Under the pieces are notes generated by a model. That model saw only the letters and a list, made by a program, of their open reading frames with translations. It was not told where the DNA came from and did not search any database. From an uncultured Erysipelotrichaceae bacterium (lineage in GTDB: Bacteria > Bacillota_I > Bacilli_A > Erysipelotrichales > Coprobacillaceae): a stretch of 15,000 nucleotides of DNA. Position 1 is the first letter of the stretch; the number at the start of each line of letters is the position of its first letter. The DNA lies in assembly GCA_900550005.1 (NCBI GenBank), contig URQL01000022.1:1-15000 (forward strand), given 5' to 3'. Below, piece by piece: positions 5,656 to 14,983 of the stretch. The position numbers and the translations under genes were made by a program.

Positions 5656-6552
5656 TTACGAATTATATTTATCTGATTTCAGTTCGATTGGTACACTAAC
5701 CGCTTTCATCTTTTCGACTAATCTTTCTACTTTAATTGTATCCCCTTTTTGCTTTGTTAAAACATAATATTGTTTCAATTCATCAAAAGAATAAACGCTC
5801 GTAAAAAAGGTTGGTAGTTTTCTTAAAGCACGTTCTGACAAAATTGAATTTAAAACTTCATCGCGTGACCAAGCCGTTACATTTTCTCCACCAATATCAT
5901 CTAAAACAAGAATGTCTACACTTTTTAATTCATTTAGGATATTGGATTTATTATCTTGGGAAAATTGTTCTTTTAGTTCAACGATTAATGTAGGAACATT
6001 GATAAAAGCACAAGGAATCCCTTTAGAAGCAAATTTATAGATCAAAGAGGCCATGATCGTTGTCTTTCCATTTTGCATTGGGCCATAAAGAAATAAACCT
6101 TTAGAAGACAATGAACTGATAATTTTACGACATGCAAGTAAAACATCTTTACGTCCTTGTAGATCGACATCTTCTAACTTTAAATCAAATAATGATTTAG
6201 GCATATTACAAGGTTCAATCAAACGTAAAGCTTCAAGTTTTGCCATGTAATCTTCTTGTTTATCACAAGGTGTCATGTCTAAAGCTAAATGATCTCCATT
6301 AAAATGAAGGAGCATTTGGTACCCCTTTGTATTTTTAGGACAACGATCTAATCCTGGACAATTTAAACATTGTATGTAATCTTCTTGGTAATTAATAAGT
6401 TCAATCCAATAATCATCCATCATTGGACGTGTTAGCCCCTCTTTTTGCATAAAAGCTTTAATACGTGCATCTTGACATAATTCGTCAATACTTTCTTTTT
6501 TTGTTTGTGCTAAATTTTGTGGCATTTTAACGACATCACCTATTTTTTTCAT
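5656..6552 (-). CDS. dnaI: Primosomal protein DnaI (helicase loader ATPase)
   Basis: DnaI is the AAA+ ATPase that loads the replicative helicase onto DNA with DnaB and DnaD. The 298 residues fit the family. The N-terminal helicase-binding part (about 1-115) carries Cys62, Cys65, Cys71 and Cys96, likely zinc ligands. The ATPase part has Walker A GPMQNGKTT (157-165) and Walker B VDILVLDDIG (212-221, D218 and D219). The sensor-1 region reads TSVYS (251-255), where a TSN-type Asn is common; the Val is a mild oddity. A conserved Arg near the C terminus (VERLVEKM) may be sensor 2. GAGGAGGGG precedes the ATG and 12 bases separate it from dnaB. It is the last gene of the replication operon. No good terminator follows, so some transcripts may continue into pyk. 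Confidence 0.93.
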   Translation of the reverse strand: MKKIGDVVKMPQNLAQTKKESIDELCQDARIKAFMQKEGLTRPMMDDYWIELINYQEDYIQCLNCPGLDRCPKNTKGYQMLLHFNGDHLALDMTPCDKQEDYMAKLEALRLIEPCNMPKSLFDLKLEDVDLQGRKDVLLACRKIISSLSSKGLFLYGPMQNGKTTIMASLIYKFASKGIPCAFINVPTLIVELKEQFSQDNKSNILNELKSVDILVLDDIGGENVTAWSRDEVLNSILSERALRKLPTFFTSVYSFDELKQYYVLTKQKGDTIKVERLVEKMKAVSVPIELKSDKYNS

Positions 6553-6564
6553 AAAGCCCCTCCT

Positions 6565-7857
6565 CTATAAGTCTTTCAATAGTTCACGAAGTTCTTGGTC
6601 ACTGATTTCATCAGATGACGTAGAAGTATTTGTGGTTGTTTGTAAAGTTTCTTCTGCTTTTTGGTCTTTGAACCAATCCGGGATAATATCATTTTGATAT
6701 TGTCCTTGTTTCTTATATTTAATATAATTTTTAGCTTCTTGCATGGCTTCACTCACCGTATGGATGTTTTTTCTTTTCCATGTTGCACCAATACTTTCAA
6801 TAAAACTTCTAACGATTCTTTCATCATTTTGTGCCCATGAAAGTTCAAGTAAAACATTGACTACACCTGGTTCTAGATTTAAATTTGTCATTAAATTTTC
6901 GACAATTTGTAGATCTCTTCGAACAGGTTTTCCTCCTTGTTTTTTTTCAATCAATTTATAAGGAGACCATGTTTCTAATTGATGAATATGTTTTGATTTC
7001 GCACTATTTTCATTGTTTTTTTGACTGTATTGAATCGGTTGATTATGATAAATTCGTTTAAAAGAAGTCGGTGTTTCAAGTTCAAAATAAGAACGCGCTT
7101 TTTTTGCGAGGACTTCTAAATCAACTTGTTCATTTTCAATGGACTCCGATACAAGCAAAGCCATTTGTTGCCCACTGATATGATAAACAACACCTAATTG
7201 TTTAATTTTATTTTCAATATTAGGTAAAATATAGCGCTTAGGAATTTGTAAAGATTGAAGTTCCCGATAAAATAAATCCATATCGTATTGAATAATCGGA
7301 CTTTGAGTTTGACTCTTACGATATTCACTCTTTTGTTTTAAAACTTGACTTCCTTCTTGACTGGTTGGATCAATATAAAAGACATCATCAAATTTAGCCG
7401 TGATTTCATCTTCATTATTATCCATTTTTGCAACTTGAAATAAAAAGCGGGTACGATCGTATTCTAACTCACCTAATGTACGGTAAAGCAATACATTAAG
7501 CAATTCATTGTTGAAGAAAAATTGTGGTTCTAACGGAAGTAAAACTTGATAACGATAAAGGGTGATAGATTGATCAAAACGGACATAAGTTTTAATTAAA
7601 CCAATAGCTTCTAAAGAACGTAAACATTCTTTAATTTGATGTAAAGGAAGGTTTGTAATGGAACAAAGACGCTCATGTGTTGATTTTAAAGAAGTGACTT
7701 TAGATACTTCAACTTCACTGATCAAAAGCAAATATAAACTATATGCCTTAGAGCCAATCAAAGGTTGATAAAGTAAAGTAAGCGAACGCAAATTTAAAGG
7801 CGATAAAGATCCTGAAAAATAGACTTGATAACGATCAATACTTAGTAATTCTTCCAT
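6565..7857 (-). CDS. dnaB: Replication initiation / primosome protein DnaB (DnaB/DnaD family)
   Basis: This is the Gram-positive DnaB, unrelated to the E. coli helicase of that name. In Bacillus it acts with DnaD and DnaI to place the helicase DnaC at origins and restarted forks. The 430 residues contain an N-terminal winged-helix region (about 1-110, PLIGSKAYSLYLLL and LRSLEAIGLIKTY) and a second DnaD-like region (about 325-380, LLELSWAQNDERIVRSFIESIGATWKRKNI read in two parts). A Thr/Ser-rich, probably flexible tail (about 400-418) precedes an acidic end. The start is one base after the coaE stop, with AAAGGAGAAA inside coaE, so translation is probably coupled. The downstream neighbour is its partner dnaI, as in Bacillus. 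nrdR, often found just upstream, is missing here. DnaB proteins diverge widely, so the call rests on motif pattern plus context. Confidence 0.88.
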   Translation of the reverse strand: MEELLSIDRYQVYFSGSLSPLNLRSLTLLYQPLIGSKAYSLYLLLISEVEVSKVTSLKSTHERLCSITNLPLHQIKECLRSLEAIGLIKTYVRFDQSITLYRYQVLLPLEPQFFFNNELLNVLLYRTLGELEYDRTRFLFQVAKMDNNEDEITAKFDDVFYIDPTSQEGSQVLKQKSEYRKSQTQSPIIQYDMDLFYRELQSLQIPKRYILPNIENKIKQLGVVYHISGQQMALLVSESIENEQVDLEVLAKKARSYFELETPTSFKRIYHNQPIQYSQKNNENSAKSKHIHQLETWSPYKLIEKKQGGKPVRRDLQIVENLMTNLNLEPGVVNVLLELSWAQNDERIVRSFIESIGATWKRKNIHTVSEAMQEAKNYIKYKKQGQYQNDIIPDWFKDQKAEETLQTTTNTSTSSDEISDQELRELLKDL

Positions 7858-7858
7858 C

Positions 7859-8437
7859 CTATTTCTCCTTTAACCGTTCCAACAATTGATCGACTTGTTT
7901 TAATGTTTGATCATAGTCCCCATTATTATCGATCACATGTGTTGCTTTTTCTTTTTTGATTTCAAGATCCATTTGTGAATGGATTCGACTCAAGGCTTCC
8001 TCTTTTGTTAAAGAATTGCGTTCCATTAAACGCTTAAGTTGTACATCGAAACAACAATAAACGACCCATATTTCATCACACCAAGTATCCATATTTGATT
8101 CATAAAGTAAGGGTACATCTAAAAAACAAATCGTCTTTGAATCTTTAGGTAAAGCTTCTTTCATTTTTTTAAAAACATAAGGATGAACAATCGCTTCGAG
8201 CGCTTTTTGTTTTTCTTGATTATTAAAGATGATTGCTCCTAGTTTTTTACGGTCAATATTTCCTTCTTGATCACAACAATCAAATTGTTCAAGACATTGA
8301 TGGATACAATCCTGATCAATCGTTAAAGCATCATGAGCGATTTTATCGGCATCAATAACTTGATAATCCTGTTTTAGTAAATAACGAGTGACACTGCTTT
8401 TACCTGAAGCAATTCCCCCTGTTAGTCCAATAATCAT
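7859..8437 (-). CDS. coaE: Dephospho-CoA kinase
   Basis: CoaE phosphorylates the 3'-hydroxyl of dephospho-CoA with ATP, the last step of coenzyme A synthesis, in the cytoplasm. The 192 residues match the usual size. The P-loop GGIASGKSS is at 7-15, followed by VIDADKIAHDAL (27-38) with the conserved Asp31. The family segment FLDVPLLYES lies mid-protein, and the lid region contains RLMERNSLTKEEALSRI. The gene sits 15 bases after mutM, with only a modest Shine-Dalgarno site (GAAAGAAGTGA), and one base before dnaB. The polA-mutM-coaE order is widely kept in Firmicutes, although the function is metabolic. No oddities were seen. Confidence 0.95.
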   Translation of the reverse strand: MIIGLTGGIASGKSSVTRYLLKQDYQVIDADKIAHDALTIDQDCIHQCLEQFDCCDQEGNIDRKKLGAIIFNNQEKQKALEAIVHPYVFKKMKEALPKDSKTICFLDVPLLYESNMDTWCDEIWVVYCCFDVQLKRLMERNSLTKEEALSRIHSQMDLEIKKEKATHVIDNNGDYDQTLKQVDQLLERLKEK

Positions 8438-8452
8438 AATTTCACTTCTTTC

Positions 8453-9271
8453 TTAATACGTTTTTCTTTGACAATGTTTACAATAATACGTTCCTCGTCC
8501 ACCTATTTTTATTTTTTCGATAGGACGTTTACAAATTGGACAAGGTTGTCCTTGCTTTCCATGAACATTTAAGCGAACTTGAAATAAACCATCGATTCCA
8601 TTAGCACTAAAGGTATGGATCGTTGTTCCCCCTTGTTCAATGGCTGCATTTAAAATTTCACAAGCTACTTGAACCAATTCTTTCGTTCTTTTTAAAGTTA
8701 AATGGTTAGCTGGTGCATTAGGATTGATTTTCATTTTAAAACAAATTTCATTAGCATAGATATTTCCAATACCTAGAATCAAACTTTGATCTAACAAGAC
8801 TTCTTTAATTGGTCGTCGTATCTTTTTTAAATTTTGATACAAGACTTTTGGATCAATATCAAAAGGTTCTTTACCTAATTTATTTAGTGGTTTTTCTTGT
8901 TTATAATAATCAAGACTCACAAGTTGCATGCGGCCAAATTTTCGCGTATCTTCATAGCGTAAATCGATTCCCTGATCAAGGTGAAAAATAACATGGCAAT
9001 GTTTACGAATAGGTTCTTCTTTTTTTACAACAAAATACTTTCCTTCCATTCTTAAATGAGAAATAAACGCATCTTGATCTAATTTAAAAATTAAATATTT
9101 TCCTACCCGGTCAATATCTTTAAAAGTTTGTCCTGTGAATACTTGAATAAACTCTTGCAAATCCCCATCAATGATACGATCATAGAAAACTTCAATAGCT
9201 TCAATTTTTTTATTTAAAATCAGTGGTTTTAAAGTACGGCGAATGGTTTCGACTTCTGGAAGTTCAGGCAT
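8453..9271 (-). CDS. mutM: Formamidopyrimidine-DNA glycosylase (Fpg/MutM)
   Basis: MutM removes oxidised purines such as 8-oxoguanine opposite C and cuts the DNA backbone by beta,delta-elimination. The 272 residues match the family. The mature catalytic residue Pro2 and Glu3 are in MPELPEVET, and Lys58 lies in DRVGKYLIFKL. The base-wedging residues M75, R110 and F112 are in HLRMEGKY and DTRKFGRM. The helix-two-turn-helix contains GIGNIYANE (167-175). A zinc finger uses C244, C247, C264 and C267, with Arg259 in GGRGTYYC. All residues needed for activity are present. The gene begins eight bases after the polA stop, with AGGTGA partly inside that gap. Together with PolA, which fills the gap left by excision, it forms a short base-excision repair unit. 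Confidence 0.97.
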   Translation of the reverse strand: MPELPEVETIRRTLKPLILNKKIEAIEVFYDRIIDGDLQEFIQVFTGQTFKDIDRVGKYLIFKLDQDAFISHLRMEGKYFVVKKEEPIRKHCHVIFHLDQGIDLRYEDTRKFGRMQLVSLDYYKQEKPLNKLGKEPFDIDPKVLYQNLKKIRRPIKEVLLDQSLILGIGNIYANEICFKMKINPNAPANHLTLKRTKELVQVACEILNAAIEQGGTTIHTFSANGIDGLFQVRLNVHGKQGQPCPICKRPIEKIKIGGRGTYYCKHCQRKTY

Positions 9272-9279
9272 GATCTCAC

Positions 9280-11889
9280 CTACTTTAATTCATACCAAGA
9301 TTTACCATAAGTTCCTTCTGCTTTTAATTTTACTTTTAAACTTACAGCATCTTCCATATTTGTTTGAATAAGTTTCATCATTTCATCTAATTCATCTTCA
9401 ACCACATCAAAAATCAATTCATCATGAACTTGAAGGATCATTTTTGATTTCATATTTTTTTCTTTCATCGCCTTATCTACTTTGATCATGGCAATTTTTA
9501 AAATGTCAGCACCACTTCCTTGAATAGGAGAATTCATTGCTAAACGTTTTCCAAGTTCTCTTACCATATAGTTTTTATCATTGATTTCACGAATATAACG
9601 TTTACGATTAAGTAAAGTAGCTACATAGCCATGTTCCTTACAAAAATCGATTTGACCATCCATATATTCTTTGATCCCTGGATAAGTGGCAAAGTATTTT
9701 TGAATAAATTCTCTTGCTGTAGCTACATTTACCCCTACTTGTTCAGCTAATCCATAATCACTCATTCCATAAATAATTCCAAAGTTAATGGCTTTAGCGT
9801 GGCGACGTTGATCTTTAGTAACTTCTTCTACATCAAAGATATCTTTAGCTGTTTTAGAATGGATATCTTCATTTTTATTAAATGCATCGATCAAAGAAGT
9901 AACATTTGCCATATGAGCAAGGATTCTAAGTTCAATTTGTGAATAATCAAAAGAAACAATGTAATCAAAGCTAGGTACAAAGGCTTTACGAATCATTCGT
10001 CCTTCTTCAGAGCGCACAGGAATATTTTGTAAATTAGGGTCGGTTGATGATAAACGACCTGTTTGAGTTAACGCTTGGTTATACATCGTATGGATTTTCC
10101 CATCCATAAAAATTTGTTCTTGTAAACCAATAATATAAGTAGAAAATAATTTTGTAATTGCGCGATATTCTAAAACCTTATCCACAATAGGATGAACAGG
10201 TCTTAATTTTTCAAGAACATCTACAGAAGTAGAATAACCTGTTTTTGTCTTTTTAGCATAAGGTAATTGTAATTTTTCAAACAAGATTTCACCGAGTTGT
10301 TTAGGTGAAGCAATATTGAATTCTTGTCCGGCTAACTCATGGATTTCTTTTTCAAGGACTAAAATACGATCATTAAAATCTTTTTCCATTTCTTTTAAAC
10401 AATCCTTATCCACTTTTACCCCATTAAATTCCATGTCCGCTAAAATAAAAGCGACAGGCATTTCTACATTTTGATAGAGATCATATTGTTCTTGTGTCTT
10501 TAAACGTTCGATCACTTCTTGTTTTAAATCATAGATGGCTTTTGCTTTACTGATCAAATGTTTAGCAAGCAATTCGTCATCAGGAATATGTTTTTTTGCA
10601 CCTTTACCAAAAACTTCTTCTTCATAATAAATCGGTTCATCATATTCATAATAATCACAAATGTATTTCATTTCATCTTTAAGTGATGGATTTAAAATAT
10701 AAGAGGCAAGTTGTAAATCAAAATCATAGCCTTTAATTTCTAGACCATTCCATTTAGCCGATAAAAGTTGTGCTTTTAAATCATAAGTTCCTTTCTTTTT
10801 AGTTTCATCTTGCAGATAGTTTTTAAAACTTTCATCTTCAATAGCCTTTTCATAACTTATGTAATAAGCTTGAGTCGCATTATAAAGAGCATAGCCTAAA
10901 ACAATGGATTTATGATAATTATGATCATAGATTGCTCCTAACAAAACACTATCTTCCTTAATTTCAGGCATTTTTTCAACAATTTGAAAGTTCATCGTTG
11001 TTTCTTGTGTAACAGGTGAAGCTTCTTTATTCATTTTTTTAATAAAAGAATGCATATCGTATTTTAAATAGAAATCTTTTAAGGTATCAAAATCGTATCC
11101 TTGGTAAATATAATCATCTAAATTGATTTCCATAGGAACATCTCTTAAAATGGTTGCGATTTGTTTAGATAGAAGTCCTAATTCAATATTTGCACGAATT
11201 TTTTCTCCCATTTTTCCTTTGATTTCTTGACTATGTTCTTTTAGATTTTCGATCGTTTGGTATTCTTTTAGTAACTTTAAAGCTGTTTTTTCTCCTACTC
11301 CTGGGATTCCTGGAATATTATCAGCACTATCTCCCATAAGTCCAAGCAAATCACGCATTTGATCGGGTTCAAGATCGTATTTTTCTTTAAAAGTTTCCTT
11401 AGTCATAACATCATCTGATTTTGTTTTTGTGTTACGTTTATAGACATGGATATGATCATCAATCAATTGCATCATATCTTTATCTCCTGTCATGATATCG
11501 ACTTGATAGCCTTGTTTTAAAGCACAAGTGGATACGGTTCCGATAATATCGTCCCCTTCATACCCTTCTAATTCATAGTGGGCAATATGGTGAGCATCTA
11601 AAAATTCTCGAACAATCGGAAATTGACTTTTAAGTTCTTCCGGTGTTTCTTTACGTGTTCCTTTATAGTCTTCTTGCATTTCACTTCGAAATGTTTTTCC
11701 TTTAGCATCAAAACAGACTAAAATGGCTTTAGGTTTTTGTTTAATGACATTTTCTAAACGTGTCGCAAAACCAAATACTGCATTTGTCGGGATTCCATCT
11801 TTATTAACCATTAAGTTGCCCATTGCAGCGGTTGCATAGTAAGAACTAAACAACCAATAATTTCCATCAATTAATACTATTTTTTCCAT
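9280..11889 (-). CDS. polA: DNA polymerase I (proofreading site degenerate)
   Basis: DNA polymerase I processes Okazaki fragments and fills repair gaps. The 869 residues contain three regions. The 5'-3' flap nuclease (about 1-290) has IDGNYWLF, YEGDDIIG (110-117), GDKDMMQL and GDSADNIPG. The middle region (about 300-465) occupies the 3'-5' exonuclease place but lacks the D-x-E motif; the matching stretch reads LLGAIYDHNYH, so proofreading is probably lost, as in Bacillus and Thermus enzymes. The polymerase (about 470-869) has motif A FDYSQIELR (D648), the O helix with R695, K699, F703 and Y707, and motif C QVHDELIF (D823). The Phe at 703 is the E. coli Phe762 type, linked to discrimination against dideoxynucleotides. 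AAAGGATT lies in the 12-base gap after dnaE. Confidence 0.97.
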   Translation of the reverse strand: MEKIVLIDGNYWLFSSYYATAAMGNLMVNKDGIPTNAVFGFATRLENVIKQKPKAILVCFDAKGKTFRSEMQEDYKGTRKETPEELKSQFPIVREFLDAHHIAHYELEGYEGDDIIGTVSTCALKQGYQVDIMTGDKDMMQLIDDHIHVYKRNTKTKSDDVMTKETFKEKYDLEPDQMRDLLGLMGDSADNIPGIPGVGEKTALKLLKEYQTIENLKEHSQEIKGKMGEKIRANIELGLLSKQIATILRDVPMEINLDDYIYQGYDFDTLKDFYLKYDMHSFIKKMNKEASPVTQETTMNFQIVEKMPEIKEDSVLLGAIYDHNYHKSIVLGYALYNATQAYYISYEKAIEDESFKNYLQDETKKKGTYDLKAQLLSAKWNGLEIKGYDFDLQLASYILNPSLKDEMKYICDYYEYDEPIYYEEEVFGKGAKKHIPDDELLAKHLISKAKAIYDLKQEVIERLKTQEQYDLYQNVEMPVAFILADMEFNGVKVDKDCLKEMEKDFNDRILVLEKEIHELAGQEFNIASPKQLGEILFEKLQLPYAKKTKTGYSTSVDVLEKLRPVHPIVDKVLEYRAITKLFSTYIIGLQEQIFMDGKIHTMYNQALTQTGRLSSTDPNLQNIPVRSEEGRMIRKAFVPSFDYIVSFDYSQIELRILAHMANVTSLIDAFNKNEDIHSKTAKDIFDVEEVTKDQRRHAKAINFGIIYGMSDYGLAEQVGVNVATAREFIQKYFATYPGIKEYMDGQIDFCKEHGYVATLLNRKRYIREINDKNYMVRELGKRLAMNSPIQGSGADILKIAMIKVDKAMKEKNMKSKMILQVHDELIFDVVEDELDEMMKLIQTNMEDAVSLKVKLKAEGTYGKSWYELK

Positions 11890-11901
11890 ATAAAATCCTT
11901 T

Positions 11902-14900
11902 CTATTTTATTCTTTTAATCTTTTTAACAATAAAACTTAAACCTGTTTTATTCTCAATTTTACCTTCTACTAAACAAATATGTCCTTTATCAATTTCTTT
12001 TTGATAGGCTTCATAAGTAGAGGAAAAGACGGTTCCATCGATGGTTCCATTTTCATCATAAAACTTTACAAAGCACATCGTTTGTCCTCTTTTATCAACA
12101 ATAACTTTTGTTCTTTGAATGGCTAAAACACTGATCACATTTTGTCCTATTCGATTTGGATAGTCAAAGATCGGTACAGTATTTAAACCAATTTTTTCTT
12201 TATAATAAGCTAGAGGATGCTTAGATAAATAAATACCTAGGACCTCTTTTTCATTTTCTAATTTTTCTAAGTAATCTTCTTTCTCTATTTTTAAAATGGG
12301 TTGATCGTGAATCCCTAATGTACAACTTACTTCACTGTATTCTAGTAAGGCCGGAATGTTTACTTTCATGGTTTTTCTTTCTAAATTGAATTCGTCTAAA
12401 GCACCGGCATCAATTAAAGATTCAATGGTTTTCGTATTGATTTTATGTCCATAAATACGAACAAAAAAATCATAAATATCTTTAAACTCACCATCTTTAC
12501 GAATTGTGGCAATTTCTTTATAAGCAGCTTCACCGACATTTTTGATCGCTGTTAAAGCATAACGGATGTTTCCTTGTTCCACTTCAAATAAATTTGTTGA
12601 ATGGTTAATTGAAGGTGGAAGGAGCTCAAGACCGTATTTTTTCCCTTCTTGTATTAATGAAAGCTTACTAGAAGTAGAACCGGATTCACTTGAAATTAAA
12701 GAAGCAAAAAATTCAAGTGGATAATGGTATTTTAAATAAGCCATTTGATAAGCAATATATGCGTAAGCCACAGAATGAGATTTATTAAATCCATAATTAG
12801 CAAATTTTTCAATTAAATCATAAACTTTTAAAGCCAGTTCCTTATTGTACCCTTTTTGCTTAGCTCCTTCAATAAATTCATCTTTTAAATTATTCATAAC
12901 AGCAACTTCTTTTTTAGAAATCGCTTTTCTTAATATATCTGCTTTTGCTAAAGTAAAGCCTGCAAGGACTTGTGCAACTTGCATGATTTGTTCTTGGTAG
13001 ATCATAATACCATAAGTTGGTTTTAAAATCCAATCTAGATCAGGATGCAAACTTTCAATAGGCACTTTTCCTTGTTTTCTTTCTAAATATAAAGGAATAT
13101 TTTGCATTGGTCCTGGCCTAAATAAGGCATTAGCTGCAACAATGTCTTCAAAACAATTAACTTTCATTTTTCTAAGTAATTGTTTCATTCCCTCAGATTC
13201 AAGTTGGAATACACCAAAAGTATCCCCACTAGCAATCATTTCATAAACAGCTTTATCTTTTAAATCAATGGTATTGATTTGTAGTTTTTGACCTGTATCT
13301 TTTTCAATTAATTGTAAAATATGAGCAATGGTCGTTAAATTTTTTAATCCTAAAAAGTCCATTTTTAATAAACCAATTTTTTCAATGTAATCTTTTGAAT
13401 ATTGAGTAACAACAAAGCCACTTGGTCCAATGGCTAAAGGTACAAATTCTTCTAATTTTTTTGAAGATAAAACGACTCCGGCAGCATGCTGTGATATATT
13501 TTTAGGTAGACGTTCTGCTAAAAATACCGCAGGCATTAAATAACGATAGTTTTCATCCTTGTCTACTTCAAGTTGAAATGAAGCACTTTCTTGGTACATT
13601 TGTAAAGCTGATTTTTTCATTTTTGGATTGGTAGGAACTAAACTAGCAAATCTTTCTAAACGTGCTAAAGGAATTTTTAATACTTTTCCTAAATCTTTAA
13701 TTGCTACACGAGGTCCATATGTATTAAATGTCACAATTCCCGCAACATGGTCTTGACCGTATTTGTCGATAACATAACGAACCACTTCTTCACGACGATC
13801 ATCTTGAAAGTCAATATCAATATCCGGCATAGATACTCTTTCTTCGTTTAAGAAACGCTCAAATAAAAGATCATAAGCAATAGGATCACAATTAGTAATT
13901 CCTAAAACATAGGCTACTAAACTCCCCGCTGCAGATCCTCTTCCGGGTCCAACTAAGATACCATGTGTTTTAGCATATTTCACATAATCCCAAACAATTA
14001 AAAAATAATCGCAATAGTGCATTTGAATAATGACTTTTAATTCTTTTTTTAAACGTTCTAAATAATTAGAAGGAACTTTTTCCCCTTGAAAACGTTTTTT
14101 CAGTCCTAACAAACAGAGCTGTTGTAAATAGGCTTCACTGCTTCCTTGATGAGGTACAGGATATTTGGGTAAATGAAACTCACCCATAGGGATTTCTACA
14201 TTAAGATTTAAGATAAGTTGTTTTGTTGCTTGAATGACTTCTAAAGGAAAAAGTAATTCCATTTCTTGAGTGGATTTGAAATATTTTTCATTTGTTGCAA
14301 CTTGATGTGTACGATCAAAGGTTTCACTATTTTTAGATGCTTGAAGTAAATTGAGGGCATATGCATCTTTTTTTTCTAAATAACACACTTGATTTGTACA
14401 AACAACAGAGATCATTTGTCCTTTAGCAAGACTCATCAATTGTTCATTTCTTTGTCTTGTCATATTGAAACCATGATCTTGTAAAGCAATATAAAAATGA
14501 TCTTGAAATAAACTTTTTAAATAACGCATCGCTTCGATTACTTCATTATAAAGTTCTTTCACCATTAAACGTTCGATCCAACCTTTTTGCCCTGGAGTTA
14601 AAAGGTAAAGATGTTTTGCATAGGTTGCGATTTGTTCAATATCGACTTTTTTATCAATTTGAATCGAAGATGAAATTTTACATAGAGCATAATATCCCTG
14701 AGTATCTTTAGCTAAAAGAAGGAACGGATACGTCTCTTGTTTAATCGCTACAGTCGTTTCCATTCCAATAATGGGTTTAATTTTTTCTTTTTTACAACAT
14801 TCATAAAATTCAATCGTACCATACATTGTATTTTGATCCGTTAAGGCAACACAAGTTTGTCCTAGTTGTTTTGCTTTTTGGACAATATCTTTTACGAGCA

Positions 14901-14952
14901 TGGTACTTTCTTGAAAACTATAGGCACTATAGACCTGTAAATGACCAAACAT
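11902..14952 (-). CDS. dnaE: DNA polymerase III alpha subunit, DnaE type
   Basis: This is a C-family replicative polymerase. In low-GC Gram-positives, DnaE usually extends RNA primers before handing over to PolC; PolC is not in this window. Positions are for a 1016-residue product. The N-terminal PHP domain (about 1-200) is degenerate: HLQVYS and TDQN stand where metal-binding His residues are expected. The palm has GPGRGSAAGS (335-344), PDIDIDF (376-382) and the third Asp in KMDFLGLK (D532). YGFNKSHSVAYAY is also present, and a C-terminal OB-fold (about 935-1010) includes CFVKFYDENGTIDGTVF. An ATG three codons upstream (14961) has GGGG directly against it and would leave only about seven untranslated bases. 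The ATG at 14952 has AAGGGG nine bases away and is preferred. It is the first gene of the replication operon. Confidence 0.95.
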   Translation of the reverse strand: MFGHLQVYSAYSFQESTMLVKDIVQKAKQLGQTCVALTDQNTMYGTIEFYECCKKEKIKPIIGMETTVAIKQETYPFLLLAKDTQGYYALCKISSSIQIDKKVDIEQIATYAKHLYLLTPGQKGWIERLMVKELYNEVIEAMRYLKSLFQDHFYIALQDHGFNMTRQRNEQLMSLAKGQMISVVCTNQVCYLEKKDAYALNLLQASKNSETFDRTHQVATNEKYFKSTQEMELLFPLEVIQATKQLILNLNVEIPMGEFHLPKYPVPHQGSSEAYLQQLCLLGLKKRFQGEKVPSNYLERLKKELKVIIQMHYCDYFLIVWDYVKYAKTHGILVGPGRGSAAGSLVAYVLGITNCDPIAYDLLFERFLNEERVSMPDIDIDFQDDRREEVVRYVIDKYGQDHVAGIVTFNTYGPRVAIKDLGKVLKIPLARLERFASLVPTNPKMKKSALQMYQESASFQLEVDKDENYRYLMPAVFLAERLPKNISQHAAGVVLSSKKLEEFVPLAIGPSGFVVTQYSKDYIEKIGLLKMDFLGLKNLTTIAHILQLIEKDTGQKLQINTIDLKDKAVYEMIASGDTFGVFQLESEGMKQLLRKMKVNCFEDIVAANALFRPGPMQNIPLYLERKQGKVPIESLHPDLDWILKPTYGIMIYQEQIMQVAQVLAGFTLAKADILRKAISKKEVAVMNNLKDEFIEGAKQKGYNKELALKVYDLIEKFANYGFNKSHSVAYAYIAYQMAYLKYHYPLEFFASLISSESGSTSSKLSLIQEGKKYGLELLPPSINHSTNLFEVEQGNIRYALTAIKNVGEAAYKEIATIRKDGEFKDIYDFFVRIYGHKINTKTIESLIDAGALDEFNLERKTMKVNIPALLEYSEVSCTLGIHDQPILKIEKEDYLEKLENEKEVLGIYLSKHPLAYYKEKIGLNTVPIFDYPNRIGQNVISVLAIQRTKVIVDKRGQTMCFVKFYDENGTIDGTVFSSTYEAYQKEIDKGHICLVEGKIENKTGLSFIVKKIKRIK

Positions 14953-14974
14953 GACACTCATCCCCTTTTTTTAA

Positions 14975-14983
14975 ATTATAGCA
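14975..14983 (-). promoter_or_regulatory. Promoter -10 of the dnaE-polA-mutM-coaE-dnaB-dnaI operon
   Basis: On the minus strand TATAAT (14975-14980) is preceded by TGC (14981-14983), an extended -10. The -35 position would fall at about 14998-15003, at or beyond the window edge, so it cannot be judged. The predicted start of transcription is about 14968, giving a very short leader. Confidence 0.65.
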
